Shown here one piece after another: positions 1 to 8,135 of a stretch of DNA of 64,000 nucleotides (position 1 is its first letter; each line of letters starts with the position of its first letter). The position numbers and the translations under genes were made by a program. The notes under the pieces were generated by a model. That model was not told the DNA's origin, ran no database searches, and saw nothing but the letters and a program-made list of their open reading frames with translations. Origin of the DNA: Qipengyuania xiamenensis (GTDB taxonomy: Bacteria > Pseudomonadota > Alphaproteobacteria > Sphingomonadales > Sphingomonadaceae); assembly GCF_019711495.1 (NCBI RefSeq), contig NZ_JAIGNM010000002.1, positions 372,001 through 436,000 on the forward strand, given 5' to 3'.

Positions 1-119
1 ATCGCCTTCAGGCAGGTTGCCGCGAGATGTTGCGGGTGCATCGCTGCCAGCGCGCCCTTGCCCTGCTTGCCGATCCCGCGCGGGGTACGGACGGCATCGA
101 TGATATAGGCTTCGGACAT
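1..119 (-). CDS. Acetyl-CoA acetyltransferase (thiolase), N-terminal fragment
   Basis: Only the first 39 residues lie in the window; the gene runs off the left edge. The ATG is at 119-117 and the protein begins [20 protein letters not shown], the typical start of thiolases that cleave or form acetoacetyl-CoA or 3-ketoacyl-CoA in the cytoplasm. The catalytic Cys and the C-terminal His and Cys are outside the window. It is divergent from the enoyl-CoA hydratase at 238, so the 118-base gap probably holds promoters for both. The fatty-acid or amino-acid oxidation context fits. The family is clear; the substrate class (acetoacetyl-CoA or longer ketoacyl-CoA) cannot be told from this fragment. Confidence 0.85.
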   Translation of the reverse strand, partial: MSEAYIIDAVRTPRGIGKQGKGALAAMHPQHLAATCLKA

Positions 120-237
120 GGGCGTGTTCCTCTCTCGTTTGATCGAATCTTGCGGCTTTTGCCGGTTGACGTTTGCGTAAACCTCCCGCAGCAAGGGCGC
201 AAGAACAGTTTCGTTTTGCAATTGGAGAGAGAGCCCC

Positions 238-999
238 ATGTCTGAAGACGTCCTGACCGAAGTCGACGACGGTGTCCTGATCGTCACGATCAACCGTCCA
301 GAAGCCAAGAACGCCATGAACAAGGCCGCTGCCGAAGGCATTGCAGCGGCGATGGATCGCCTCGACGAGGACGACGACCTGCGCGTCGGCATCCTGACCG
401 GTGCGGGCGGGACGTTCTGCTCGGGCATGGATTTGAAAGGCTTCCTGCGCGGCGAATCGCCCAGCATCGAAGGCCGCGGTTTCGGCGGCGTGGTGCAGGC
501 TCCGCCGAAGAAGCCGCTGATCGCAGCTGTCGAAGGCTATGCGCTTGCAGGCGGCCTCGAACTGATGATCGCCTGCGATCTCGTGGTGGCGCACAAGGAC
601 GCCAAGTTCGGCATTCCCGAAGCCAAGCGCGGCTTGGTGGCGGCTGCCGGCGGCGTGATGATGCTGCCCGACCAGATCCCCGAACGGGTCGCGATGGAAC
701 TCGCGCTGACGGGCGATTTCATCGGTGCAGACCGCGCCTACGAAATCGGCCTCATCAACCGCGTGACCGACGGATCGGCGCTGGAAGGTGCGAAGGCGCT
801 TGCTGCCAGCATCGCCGCCAATGGCCCGCTTGCAGTGAAGGTCTCCAAGCAGATCATGAAGGAATCGCGCGGCTGGGCGATGGACGAGCGCTACGACAAG
901 CAGGCTCAGCTCATCGGACCGGTCTTCGTCTCCGAGGACGCACGCGAAGGCGCTGCGGCCTTTGCCGAGAAGCGCAAGCCGAATTGGAAGGGGAAGTAA
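238..999 (+). CDS. Enoyl-CoA hydratase/isomerase (crotonase) family
   Basis: 253 residues, normal for single-domain crotonases. The family hydrates 2-enoyl-CoA thioesters in beta-oxidation or amino-acid breakdown. Visible landmarks are the FCSGMDL oxyanion-hole stretch (residues 60-66), [10 protein letters not shown] with Glu108, and FGIPEA with Glu128; the two glutamates match the catalytic pair of true hydratases. The start ATG follows a GGAGAGAG ribosome site. It lies one base upstream of an acyl-CoA dehydrogenase and they probably form an operon. The two enzymes would carry out successive steps on one acyl-CoA. The exact substrate is not determined by sequence. Confidence 0.9.
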   Translation: MSEDVLTEVDDGVLIVTINRPEAKNAMNKAAAEGIAAAMDRLDEDDDLRVGILTGAGGTFCSGMDLKGFLRGESPSIEGRGFGGVVQAPPKKPLIAAVEGYALAGGLELMIACDLVVAHKDAKFGIPEAKRGLVAAAGGVMMLPDQIPERVAMELALTGDFIGADRAYEIGLINRVTDGSALEGAKALAASIAANGPLAVKVSKQIMKESRGWAMDERYDKQAQLIGPVFVSEDAREGAAAFAEKRKPNWKGK

Positions 1000-1000
1000 G

Positions 1001-2164
1001 ATGGCCGTTATCGACGTACCCCAGCCCGAATTCATGGACGACGAGGAGATCTCTATCTTCGCGGATGCAGTGGGTAAGTTCTACCAGCAGCATGCGCCTG
1101 AAAAGCGCGTTCTCCAATGGCGCGAAGAGGGCCAGGTCGAGCGAGATTTCTGGCGCGAGGCCGGTGAAGCTGGCCTGCTCGGCACCTCCGTCCCCGAGGA
1201 ATACGGCGGCCATGGCGGTGATTTCCGCCACGAGATGGTCGTCATCGACCAGCAGGCCAAGCATGGCGTCGAGGGCTTCGCAGCCAGCCTGCACAACACG
1301 GTGATCCTTCCGTACCTGGTGCGGCACGGGACCGAGGAGCAGAAGAAGAAGTACCTGCCCAAGCTCGTCACCGGCGAACTGGTCAGCGCGATCGCAATGA
1401 CCGAGCCGGGTGTCGGCTCCGATCTCCAGAGCATCACGACCACCGCTTTGAAGGACGGCAACGGCTACCGCATCAACGGTGCCAAGACCTATATCTCGAA
1501 CGGCCAGACCGCCGATTTCATCATCGTGGTTGCCAAGACCGATCCCAACGAGCGTGCCAAGGGCATCTCCCTCATGCTGCTCGAGACCGAGGGCGCTGAG
1601 GGTTTCCAGCGCGGCAAGAAGCTCGACAAGATCGGGATGGATGCTGCCGATACGTCGGAACTGTTCTTCGACGATGTCTTCGTGCCCGCCGAGAATGTTC
1701 TCGGCGGTGAGGAAGGCAAGGGCTTCTACCAGCTCATGGGCGAGCTTCCGCAGGAGCGTCTGATCATCGCGATGGGTGCGATGACTGGGATCGAGAAGGC
1801 GCTCGAGACCACGATGGAATACGTGAAAAGCCGCAAGGCATTCGGACAGACGATCTGGGATTTCCAGAACACGCAATTCGTGATGGCCGATCTCAAGGCG
1901 CGAGCCACTGCGGCGCGGGTATTCGTCAACGATTGTATCGCCAAGCACCTCAAGCGCGAACTCAGCGTCGATACCGCCTGCATGGCGAAATACTGGGTCA
2001 CTGAGCTTCAGGGTGAAGTCGTCGACAAGTGCCTCCAGTTCCATGGCGGTGCAGGTTACATCAACGACTACCCGATTGCGCGCATGTATCGCGACAGCCG
2101 CATCACGCGCATCTTCGGCGGTTCGAACGAAGTCATGAAGATGGTGATTGCCCGCTCGATGTAG
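1001..2164 (+). CDS. Acyl-CoA dehydrogenase, long-chain/isovaleryl type
   Basis: 387 residues, an FAD flavoprotein making trans-2-enoyl-CoA and passing electrons to ETF. The start is the ATG just after the hydratase stop, not an upstream in-frame GTG inside that gene. The FAD/substrate motif ITMTEPGVGSD-like stretch is present (IAMTEPGVGSD, about residues 131-141). The C-terminal RIFGGSNEVMK has Gly where medium- and short-chain enzymes carry the catalytic Glu. Instead Glu252 in LPQERLIIA matches the base of long-chain and isovaleryl dehydrogenases. So long-chain or branched substrates are likely. It forms an operon with the hydratase and ends at a strong hairpin terminator. Confidence 0.9.
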   Translation: MAVIDVPQPEFMDDEEISIFADAVGKFYQQHAPEKRVLQWREEGQVERDFWREAGEAGLLGTSVPEEYGGHGGDFRHEMVVIDQQAKHGVEGFAASLHNTVILPYLVRHGTEEQKKKYLPKLVTGELVSAIAMTEPGVGSDLQSITTTALKDGNGYRINGAKTYISNGQTADFIIVVAKTDPNERAKGISLMLLETEGAEGFQRGKKLDKIGMDAADTSELFFDDVFVPAENVLGGEEGKGFYQLMGELPQERLIIAMGAMTGIEKALETTMEYVKSRKAFGQTIWDFQNTQFVMADLKARATAARVFVNDCIAKHLKRELSVDTACMAKYWVTELQGEVVDKCLQFHGGAGYINDYPIARMYRDSRITRIFGGSNEVMKMVIARSM

Positions 2165-2171
2165 CTTGCGC

Positions 2172-2202
2172 GCCCTCCCGGTCCGTATAGGGTCGGGAGG
2201 GC
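2172..2202 (+). terminator. Hairpin terminator after acyl-CoA dehydrogenase
   Basis: Perfect 9-bp stem GCCCTCCCG/CGGGAGGGC (2172-2180 and 2194-2202) with a 13-base loop, 8 bases after the dehydrogenase stop. No clear T-run follows, so it may act with Rho or mainly stabilise the 3' end. Confidence 0.65.
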
Positions 2203-2229
2203 ACGCATTCGGGGAGCGGGACGCTGCAA

Positions 2230-2402
2230 TTGCGCGACAGGATGGGCATCGGCCGCCATGGCCGGATCGCAGCGGGCTTCATCGCCTGCGCGATGGTGCT
2301 CGGCGGTGGCGGTTCGCCCAGTCCTGCCGCCGAAATGCTCGTCCAGCTGGCGTTTGTGGTCGCTGTACTGGCATGGCTCTGGTGGGCCGGCGGCGAAGCG
2401 CC
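2230..2402 (+). pseudogene. O-antigen ligase/polymerase N-terminal remnant
   Basis: The + strand reads, from a TTG at 2230, a peptide with GFIACAMVLGGGGSPSPAAE followed by MLVQLAFVVAVLAWLWWAGG. Two hydrophobic segments joined by LGGGGSPSP are typical of the extreme N-terminus of sphingomonad O-antigen ligase/Wzy-like proteins (usually more than 400 residues). The resemblance stops at about 2400. The next part of the same family is found on the opposite strand directly afterwards (2405-2740), and the C-terminal two thirds are absent. I therefore call this a broken gene piece. Promoter and start are unverified. An alternative is that the short + frame is a chance match, but the motif and hydrophobic pattern argue against it. 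Confidence 0.5.
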
Positions 2403-2404
2403 CG

Positions 2405-2740
2405 GCATATCGCGCCCAGCAATGCTCCGCACAGCCCCACCACCGCTATCACCAGCAGGAGGAAGCGCCGATCTGTGCGTGAAAGGGTAGAAACCGCCCA
2501 CATCGTCCCGACGGGAGGAACCAGCACCAACAACGCAGCCAGCGTCAGCGGCGGGCTGATCGAAAGCGGCCGCCAGCTATCCTCGGCGCCGATCACTGCC
2601 AGCGATGCGATCTCAAGCTCCCGACCCGGCAATGCCTGCCAGATTGCCGGTGGCAGCGGGATGAGTTGCAGCAGGGGTAACGCGAGGAAGGCCAGCCCCA
2701 GATAGAGCAGTGGGCGCTCGGTCTTCCAGCAGTAAACCGT
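2405..2740 (-). pseudogene. O-antigen ligase middle fragment, inverted relative to its N-terminus
   Basis: The minus strand reads LGLAFLALPLLQLIPLPPAI (from 2701), then WQALPGRELE, GAEDSWRPLSISP and a run of hydrophobic segments ending VVGLCGALLGAI at about 2409. This is the region just after the N-terminal helices in O-antigen ligase-like proteins: QLIPLPP-x-W-x-ALPGR and WRPLS-x-SP are family hallmarks. No good start codon precedes it; the frame runs back into the glycosyltransferase gene. Downstream, the frame turns into basic low-complexity sequence and the polymerase domain is missing. With the piece at 2230-2402 it looks like one gene whose internal segment has flipped. It is non-functional as it stands. 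Confidence 0.6.
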
Positions 2741-3851
2741 AAAGCTCTTCCCAGCGCTGCGAGATTGTCCCGGCGCTGAATGGTCCTCCGGCCAGGCCCA
2801 AGGCCGCGCGTGACATGCCCTGCCACTCGCTGTCGGACTTGCCGAGCGCTTCGACCAGCGCAGCGCGGATTTCTTCGCTTTGTGTCCCGCACCTGATTGC
2901 AGCCCCGGCAGCGAAGCCTTGTGGCAGGTGGCAGTGCTCGGTCATGATGGTCGGGACACCTGCCGCCCATGCCTCGAGGATTGCCATCGGCAGCCCTTCG
3001 CTCAGGCTGGGCAGGACCACGAAGCGGGCGAGGTCGAGAAGTGCCGCTTTCTGCGAACCGAAGGCGGTTCCGACGAACTCGATCCCGAACTCCCGGTGAT
3101 CGCGCATGGCGTGTTCGAGCATGTCGATCCCGGCGTCGTCGCCCCATCCGGCCACAGTCAGCATGGCGCCTTCCGGCAGCTCCGCCCGCGCGGCGATCCA
3201 GGCAGCGATGAGCGCGGACAGGTTCTTCTTCTCGTGTATGCGACCGAGATAGAGAAGCGAGGGGCCGCGATGCTCTCCGTCGGGGACCGACAGGGCAGGC
3301 GCAGGATTGGGGACGATGGCAATCTTTGCGCTGTGCGTCTCGGTCGCGATGTCATGCGCTTCGGCATCGGTAAGCGCATGGAAGGCCGCGGCCGAGCGCC
3401 ATGCACGCCGTTCCCACAGTGTACGGGCGAGATGCTTCTTCCACGCGTTGCGGGAGGTGATCCACGGATCGAGAATGCCGTGCGGGCTGATCACCAGCGG
3501 CCTGGCCGTGGCATTGGTCCAGTCTGCCGCGGCGTGGCTCGGATACTGCCAGATGCCGTGCAAGTGGAGCAGGTCGAGCCGCGCGTCATCGATTGCTTGT
3601 GGCAGGTCCGGTGCAAAGCCAAAGGCCGCCGGGCCCGACGGGACGACGAGCTGCGTCTCGATCCCGCCGAACCGCCATGCATCCTGCGACGTATCCTCTT
3701 CGCGCAGCCCGAGGATCACGGGCTGCGCGCCGAGTGCGTCAAGCATCTTGGCCCGCGCGAGGACCGCCTCGAAAACGCCGCCATTGCGGCGCGAGACCCA
3801 CGAGGAAAGCAGCCCGATCCGCTTTCCCGCTATGGGCGAAGGAGTGCTCAG
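2613..3851 (-). CDS. Family 4-type glycosyltransferase
   Basis: GT-B fold sugar transferase, probably for a cell-surface polysaccharide. The C-terminal nucleotide-sugar domain is clear: LLYLGRIHEKKNL, VAGWGDD and PSLSEGLPMAILEAWAAG with the E-x7-E pattern. The first ATG (3746) would cut off the conserved N-terminal strand KRIGLLSSWVSRRNGGVFEA. I extend to a CTG at 3851 that overlaps the upstream hydrolase stop as CTGA, in line with the TTGA/GTGA couplings elsewhere; that start is unproven. The domain ends near WEELYGLLLED. The last 34 residues or so, rich in Ala/Thr/Gly, are an out-of-frame reading of the O-antigen-ligase remnant, so the native stop seems lost. Predicted 412 residues. Confidence 0.8.
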   Translation of the reverse strand: MSTPSPIAGKRIGLLSSWVSRRNGGVFEAVLARAKMLDALGAQPVILGLREEDTSQDAWRFGGIETQLVVPSGPAAFGFAPDLPQAIDDARLDLLHLHGIWQYPSHAAADWTNATARPLVISPHGILDPWITSRNAWKKHLARTLWERRAWRSAAAFHALTDAEAHDIATETHSAKIAIVPNPAPALSVPDGEHRGPSLLYLGRIHEKKNLSALIAAWIAARAELPEGAMLTVAGWGDDAGIDMLEHAMRDHREFGIEFVGTAFGSQKAALLDLARFVVLPSLSEGLPMAILEAWAAGVPTIMTEHCHLPQGFAAGAAIRCGTQSEEIRAALVEALGKSDSEWQGMSRAALGLAGGPFSAGTISQRWEELYGLLLEDRAPTALSGAGLPRVTPAATHPAATGNLAGIAGSGA

Positions 3852-4858
3852 GCCTCGACCACCTTCTGTTCGATCGCGCCGAAGATCGAGTGGCCCTCGG
3901 CGTCCTTCATCTCGACGCGGACCGTGTCGCCCGGCGCCATGAAACGGGTCTTGGCCTCACCGTCTGCGATGGTCTCGATCATGCGGATTTCGGCGATGCA
4001 ACTATAGCCAAGACCGCCCTCGGAGACCGGCTTGCCCGGATCGCCATCCGGGCCCTGGTTCGAGACCGTGCCCGAGCCGATGATGGTGCCTGCACCCAGG
4101 TCGCGCGTCTTGGCGGCATGGGCGACAAGGTCGGCGAGGCTGAAGGTCGCATTGACACCGGCATTGGCGCGGCCGAAAGGCTGGTCGTTGTAATCGACCA
4201 TCAGCGGCAGGTGGATGACGCTGCCCTTCCACGCATCGCCCAGCTCGTCGGGCGTCACCGCGACGGGGCTGAAGGCGCTGGCCGGCTTGGACTGGAAGAA
4301 GCCGAAACCCTTGGCAAGTTCGCCGGGGATGAGGCCGCGAAGGCTCACGTCGTTCACCAGCATGACCAGCTTGATGTGGTCCGCCGCCTCTTCGCTCGAC
4401 ACGCCCATCGGGACATCGTCGGTGATGACTGCGATCTCGCCTTCCATGTCGCAGCCCCACTTGGTGTCCTTAAGGGGAATGTCGTCGCGCGGGGCGAGGA
4501 AGTTGTCGCTGCCGCCCTGGTACATCAGCGGGTCGTGATAAAAGCTTTCGGGCACTTCGGCGCCGCGTGCCTTACGCACCAGTTCGACGTGGTTGATATA
4601 GGCTGAGCCGTCCGCCCACTGATAGGCGCGCGGCAGAGGCGAATGCGCCTCGCGCTCGTGGAAGCGCTCGCACGGCACCGTCTGGTGTTCGACATCCGTG
4701 TAAAGCGCGTTCAGCTTGGGCGCGACCTCGTCCCAATTGTCGAGCGCGGCCTGCATCGTGGGTGCGATATTGTCGGCGGCGCAGTAACGTGTGAGGTCCT
4801 TGGAGACGACCACCAGCTTGCCGTCGCGGGTTCCGTCTTTCAGCGTGGCGAGTTTCAT
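3848..4858 (-). CDS. Fumarylacetoacetate hydrolase family protein
   Basis: 336 residues. The family hydrolyses fumarylacetoacetate or related diketo acids with a divalent metal. The core includes WGCDMEGEIAVITDD, with the acidic metal ligands, and GTIIGSGTVSNQGPDG near the C-terminus. It begins MKLATLKDGTRDGKL, as in bacterial two-domain FAH proteins. The gene directly upstream in the operon encodes maleylacetoacetate isomerase, which makes the substrate, so it very likely does the last step of tyrosine/homogentisate breakdown to fumarate and acetoacetate. The stop overlaps the probable start of the glycosyltransferase. Confidence 0.88.
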   Translation of the reverse strand: MKLATLKDGTRDGKLVVVSKDLTRYCAADNIAPTMQAALDNWDEVAPKLNALYTDVEHQTVPCERFHEREAHSPLPRAYQWADGSAYINHVELVRKARGAEVPESFYHDPLMYQGGSDNFLAPRDDIPLKDTKWGCDMEGEIAVITDDVPMGVSSEEAADHIKLVMLVNDVSLRGLIPGELAKGFGFFQSKPASAFSPVAVTPDELGDAWKGSVIHLPLMVDYNDQPFGRANAGVNATFSLADLVAHAAKTRDLGAGTIIGSGTVSNQGPDGDPGKPVSEGGLGYSCIAEIRMIETIADGEAKTRFMAPGDTVRVEMKDAEGHSIFGAIEQKVVEA

Positions 4859-4873
4859 GGGAGGTCCTCTCTC

Positions 4874-5518
4874 TTATTGGTTTTCGGGATTGTCGGGTTG
4901 CGCGTCCGGGTGGGCGCGCTGGAATTCGGGAAGGGCGAGACAGGCTGCCTCGATCCGCTCAATATGGGGCTTGTCGCTGAAGTCGAAGTCGAACCGGCGC
5001 GCGTTATAGACCTGCGGGAGCAGGCAGACTTCGAAGAACCCCGGTGCATCGAACAGGAAGTCGGCCGTGCCCAGCTGCGCGAGGCGAGCCTCCAGCGGTT
5101 CGAGCGTGCGGGCGAGCCAGTGGCGGTACCACACGCCGATCTCTTCCTGCGACTTGCCGTATTCGTTGGCGAGGTACTTCAGCACCGGCAGGTTGAGCGG
5201 GGCGTGCAGTTCGGTCGCGATGGCATAGGCCAGTTCGCGGGCGACGTAGCGGTCCTCGATGTCGGTCGGCAGCAGCGGACGATCCGGATAGGCTTCGTCC
5301 AGCCACTCGATCTGCGCCATCGACTGCACGCGGTCCTTGCCGTCCACTTCGAGCAGCGGGACCGAGCCAAAGGGGTTGCGGCTGGTGAAGGCCTCGCCCT
5401 TCTGCTCGGAGGTGAGCAGGTTCACGGGGACATACTCGTACTCGAGCCCCTTCAGCTCCAGCGCGATGCGCAGGCGGTATGAGGTCGAGCTGCGATAATA
5501 TCCGTGAAGCCTGATCAA
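4874..5518 (-). CDS. maiA: Maleylacetoacetate isomerase
   Basis: 214 residues, a zeta-class glutathione S-transferase that isomerises maleylacetoacetate to fumarylacetoacetate using glutathione. The N-terminal thioredoxin-like domain has the zeta motif [14 protein letters not shown] (residues 7-20), with the catalytic Ser-Ser pair, and [13 protein letters not shown] for glutathione binding. The start is TTG at 5518, overlapping the gcdH stop as TTGA, which implies translational coupling. It lies between gcdH and the FAH hydrolase. The operon thus joins lysine/tryptophan and tyrosine breakdown. Confidence 0.92.
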   Translation of the reverse strand: MIRLHGYYRSSTSYRLRIALELKGLEYEYVPVNLLTSEQKGEAFTSRNPFGSVPLLEVDGKDRVQSMAQIEWLDEAYPDRPLLPTDIEDRYVARELAYAIATELHAPLNLPVLKYLANEYGKSQEEIGVWYRHWLARTLEPLEARLAQLGTADFLFDAPGFFEVCLLPQVYNARRFDFDFSDKPHIERIEAACLALPEFQRAHPDAQPDNPENQ

Positions 5519-6699
5519 AACGCGGCGATCCCCGTGATGGCGCGGCCGAGGATCAGCGCATGGACGTCATGCGTGCCCTCGTAGGTGTTGACTGTCTCGA
5601 GGTTCACCATGTGGCGGATCACCTGGTACTCTTCCGAAATGCCGTTGCCGCCGTGCATGTCGCGCGACTTGCGGGCGATATCGAGCGCCTTGCCGACGTT
5701 GTTGCGCTTCACGATCGAGATCATGTCAGGCGCAAACTTGCCTTCGTCCATCAGGCGGCCGACGCGCAAGGAAGCCTGCAGGCCGAGCGCGATCTCGCTC
5801 ATCATGTCGGCAAGCTTGAGTTGGTAAAGCTGCTTCGATGCAAGCGGTACGCCGAACTGCTCACGATCGAGACCGTACTGGCGCGCTGCGTGGAGGCAGA
5901 ATTCCGCCGCGCCCATCGCGCCCCAGCTGATGCCGTAGCGGGCACGGTTGAGGCAGCCGAAGGGGCCCTTGAGGCCCTGGACTTCGGGAAGGAGGGCATC
6001 TTCGCCCACTTCGACCTCGTCCATCACGATCATGCCGGTGGTGCTGGCGCGCAGCGAAATCTTGCCCTCGATCTTGGGAGCCGAGAGGCCCTTCATGCCC
6101 TTTTCGAGCACGAAGCCGCGAATGCCGCCGCCGTGTGCCTCGCTCTTCGCCCAGACGACGAAGACATCGGCGAAGGGCGAATTGGAAATCCAGGTCTTGG
6201 AGCCGGAGATCACGTAGCCACCGTCGGTCTTCTTCGCGACGGTCTTCATGCCGGCTGGGTCGGAGCCTGCGTCGGGTTCGGTAAGGCCGAAGCAGCCGAT
6301 CAGCTGCCCGCTGGCGAGGCCGGGGAGGTACTTCTTCTTCTGCTCTTCCGAACCATAGGCATGGATCGGATACATCACGAGGCTGGACTGGACCGAAGCC
6401 ATCGAGCGGTAGCCGCTATCGACGCGCTCGATCTCGCGCGCGATCAGGCCGTATGCGACGTAGCTGGCACCTGCGCCGCCATATTCTTCCGGAACAGTCG
6501 CGCCGAGCAGACCGGCTTCGCCCATCATCGGGAAGAGTTCGGGAGCATCGAGTTCCTTGGAGAAGCCCTCGATCACGCGCGGCTGGAGTTCGCCCTGCGC
6601 AAATGCATGCGCAGCGTCGCGGATCATCCGTTCTTCCTCGCTCAGCTGGTCGTCGAGCTTGAAGGGATCGTTCCAGTCGAATGGCACCATACCAGCCAT
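5515..6699 (-). CDS. gcdH: Glutaryl-CoA dehydrogenase
   Basis: 394 residues. It oxidises and decarboxylates glutaryl-CoA to crotonyl-CoA in lysine and tryptophan breakdown, with FAD and ETF. Landmarks: [61 protein letters not shown] and the C-terminal [20 protein letters not shown] with the catalytic Glu near residue 374. The open frame extends well upstream into the next gene, but the ATG at 6699 with AAAGGAG 6 bases before it and the family N-terminus VPFDWNDPF fix the start. It is the first gene of gcdH-maiA-FAH. Confidence 0.93.
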   Translation of the reverse strand: MAGMVPFDWNDPFKLDDQLSEEERMIRDAAHAFAQGELQPRVIEGFSKELDAPELFPMMGEAGLLGATVPEEYGGAGASYVAYGLIAREIERVDSGYRSMASVQSSLVMYPIHAYGSEEQKKKYLPGLASGQLIGCFGLTEPDAGSDPAGMKTVAKKTDGGYVISGSKTWISNSPFADVFVVWAKSEAHGGGIRGFVLEKGMKGLSAPKIEGKISLRASTTGMIVMDEVEVGEDALLPEVQGLKGPFGCLNRARYGISWGAMGAAEFCLHAARQYGLDREQFGVPLASKQLYQLKLADMMSEIALGLQASLRVGRLMDEGKFAPDMISIVKRNNVGKALDIARKSRDMHGGNGISEEYQVIRHMVNLETVNTYEGTHDVHALILGRAITGIAAF

Positions 6700-6761
6700 G
6701 TGGTCTCCTTTGTAACTTGAATTTGCCGATGGCAGACAGCCGATGCAGGCGCAAGGGGGAG

Positions 6762-7202
6762 TCAGGCCGTCTCCGCATCGCCCGGCAGGAGCAGCGTGTA
6801 ATCGGCCTCCTCGCAAATGCCGGTGACCCACTCCTCGCCCACTTTCAGCCAGGCATGGAATTGCATCTTCCCGTCCGCATCGCGCTGGGTGCCAATGAAC
6901 AGGCTGGAGGCAATACCGCGCCGCTCCAGCATCCACCGTCCGGTCAGAGCTTGCGGCAGGCAATTGGGTGAACCGGGGACGTTGTTGAGGGCGCGCAGTA
7001 TCGCCAGCCTGACCCGGCGGACGGTAGCGAGATCGGCATCCTGCTTTGTGCTGTGGGTGGCAATGGCGCCGAAGCGATTGCGCCACTTGCGCGGCGGCAC
7101 GCTTGCAACCAGGAATTTCGCGTAGAGCACCATTGCGATCGCCTCGAAGGTGGCGATTTTGTCGACGCTGTCGAGCGCGAAGAAGGTGCGAAGCTTGGAC
7201 AT
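6762..7202 (-). CDS. Lasso peptide biosynthesis B2-like protein, orphan
   Basis: 146 residues. The C-terminal half matches the transglutaminase-like B2 family: [20 protein letters not shown] holds the expected Cys (residue 81), and [11 protein letters not shown] holds the His (residue 116). In lasso-peptide systems B2 is the leader peptidase. The third catalytic residue (Asp, about 12 residues after the His) is not evident; Thr/Gly stand there. An N-terminal helical region of about 60 residues precedes it. I see no RRE/B1, asparagine-synthetase-like cyclase or precursor gene nearby, so it is solitary. It may have another cysteine-peptidase role or serve genes elsewhere. It is followed by gcdH 62 bases later. 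Confidence 0.7.
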   Translation of the reverse strand: MSKLRTFFALDSVDKIATFEAIAMVLYAKFLVASVPPRKWRNRFGAIATHSTKQDADLATVRRVRLAILRALNNVPGSPNCLPQALTGRWMLERRGIASSLFIGTQRDADGKMQFHAWLKVGEEWVTGICEEADYTLLLPGDAETA

Positions 7203-7239
7203 CAGGCGGGAGAGTATACCACTGTCCCGCCCGATCGCC

Positions 7240-7626
7240 TCACTTTACTTGGCTCAGTGCCTTGCGGCAGTCGTCGGCGCATTCGCGGCACATCTTGGCG
7301 CACCACTTGCAATGGTCGTTGTCATGCTTCTCGCATTCTTCGGCGCAGGTTTCACAGGCCTTGATGCAGGCTTCCATCTGGGCGCGCAGGACATCGATGT
7401 TCTGGGCGGTACGGCGGACGGCGAGGCGTGCGGTCGCAGCGCAGACATCGGCACAGTCGAGGCAGTTGCGGATGCACTGGGCCATGTCCATGTCTTCGGC
7501 CACGCAGGCGTCGGCGCAGCTGGTGCAGAACAGCGAGCACAGCATTGCGTGACGGGCGGCGAGGACGAGGTCTTCGGTCTTGTCTTCCACCTGCGGGTGG
7601 GCATCGATCATTTTCTGGAGCGACAT
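7240..7626 (-). CDS. Four-helix-bundle copper-binding protein (Csp-like, DUF326)
   Basis: 128 residues with 17 cysteines in CxxxC-type spacing along predicted helices (CSLFCTSCADACVAED; CIRNCLDCADVC; CIKACETCAEEC; CKWCAKMCRECADDC). This is the pattern of the Csp family, whose four-helix bundle stores many Cu(I) ions in its core. There is no signal peptide, which suggests the cytosolic Csp3 type rather than Tat-exported Csp1. It stands as a single gene. A role in copper buffering is inferred from the family. Confidence 0.85.
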   Translation of the reverse strand: MSLQKMIDAHPQVEDKTEDLVLAARHAMLCSLFCTSCADACVAEDMDMAQCIRNCLDCADVCAATARLAVRRTAQNIDVLRAQMEACIKACETCAEECEKHDNDHCKWCAKMCRECADDCRKALSQVK

Positions 7627-7708
7627 GGGAGTTCCTTTCCTTGGGGTACGTGCAAGGAATGGGGCCGTGCGGTGCGCGGTTCCCGAAAAAGCCAGAAATT
7701 CGAAAGCG

Positions 7709-8071
7709 CTAGGCGGCTGCGGCTGCCCGCTGGACGGACTCGATTACCTCGGCCGGAGGACAGGGCTTGGACAGCGCCTGAGCCAGCGGAAAGCGGGTCG
7801 CTACTTCCTGCGGTGTGAGGTGGCCGGAATGGAAGATCACCGGCACGTTTTCGGCCATCATCTGCTCCGCCAGCGGGTAGACGATGCCGTCACCCAGCTG
7901 GACATCGAGAATGGCGATATCCGGTTTGGTCTTCTGGTAGGCAAGCATGGCGCTGGACAGGTCGTCAAAAGGACCTTCCACGATATAGCCGGCTTCCGAA
8001 ACGGTGTCGCAAAGATCGTAGCCAACGATCAATTCATCTTCGGCGACAAGTACGCGTAGCTGTTGTCCCAT
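7709..8071 (-). CDS. Single-domain response regulator (CheY-like receiver)
   Basis: 120 residues consisting of a receiver domain only. The acidic pocket (AEDE, residues 10-13), phosphoacceptor Asp56 in AILDVQLGDG, the Ser-containing FHSGH, and Lys102 in LSKPC are all in place. There is no output domain, so it probably relays phosphate or acts by protein contact. The start ATG at 8071 follows a GGAGAGG site; the frame extends further upstream but no conserved sequence does. The pattern DVQLGDG resembles receivers paired with HWE/HisKA_2 kinases in alphaproteobacteria; no kinase gene is adjacent. Confidence 0.85.
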   Translation of the reverse strand: MGQQLRVLVAEDELIVGYDLCDTVSEAGYIVEGPFDDLSSAMLAYQKTKPDIAILDVQLGDGIVYPLAEQMMAENVPVIFHSGHLTPQEVATRFPLAQALSKPCPPAEVIESVQRAAAAA

Positions 8072-8135
8072 GCAGCCTCTCCTCGTTCGCTCGACCCAAC
8101 ATTTGAAATGGGTCAAACGCGAGAAGGTTCCACGG

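Noticed and set aside
911-2044. 377-codon reverse frame opposite the acyl-CoA dehydrogenase
   Set aside because: Shadow; the dehydrogenase has the complete family pattern.
2148-2705. 185-codon + strand frame across the O-antigen-ligase remnant
   Set aside because: Out-of-frame Arg/Ser-rich sequence; the remnant pieces lie in other frames.
6700-7086. Upstream extension of the gcdH frame
   Set aside because: Overlaps the B2-like gene and does not resemble the family; the ATG at 6699 has a good ribosome site.
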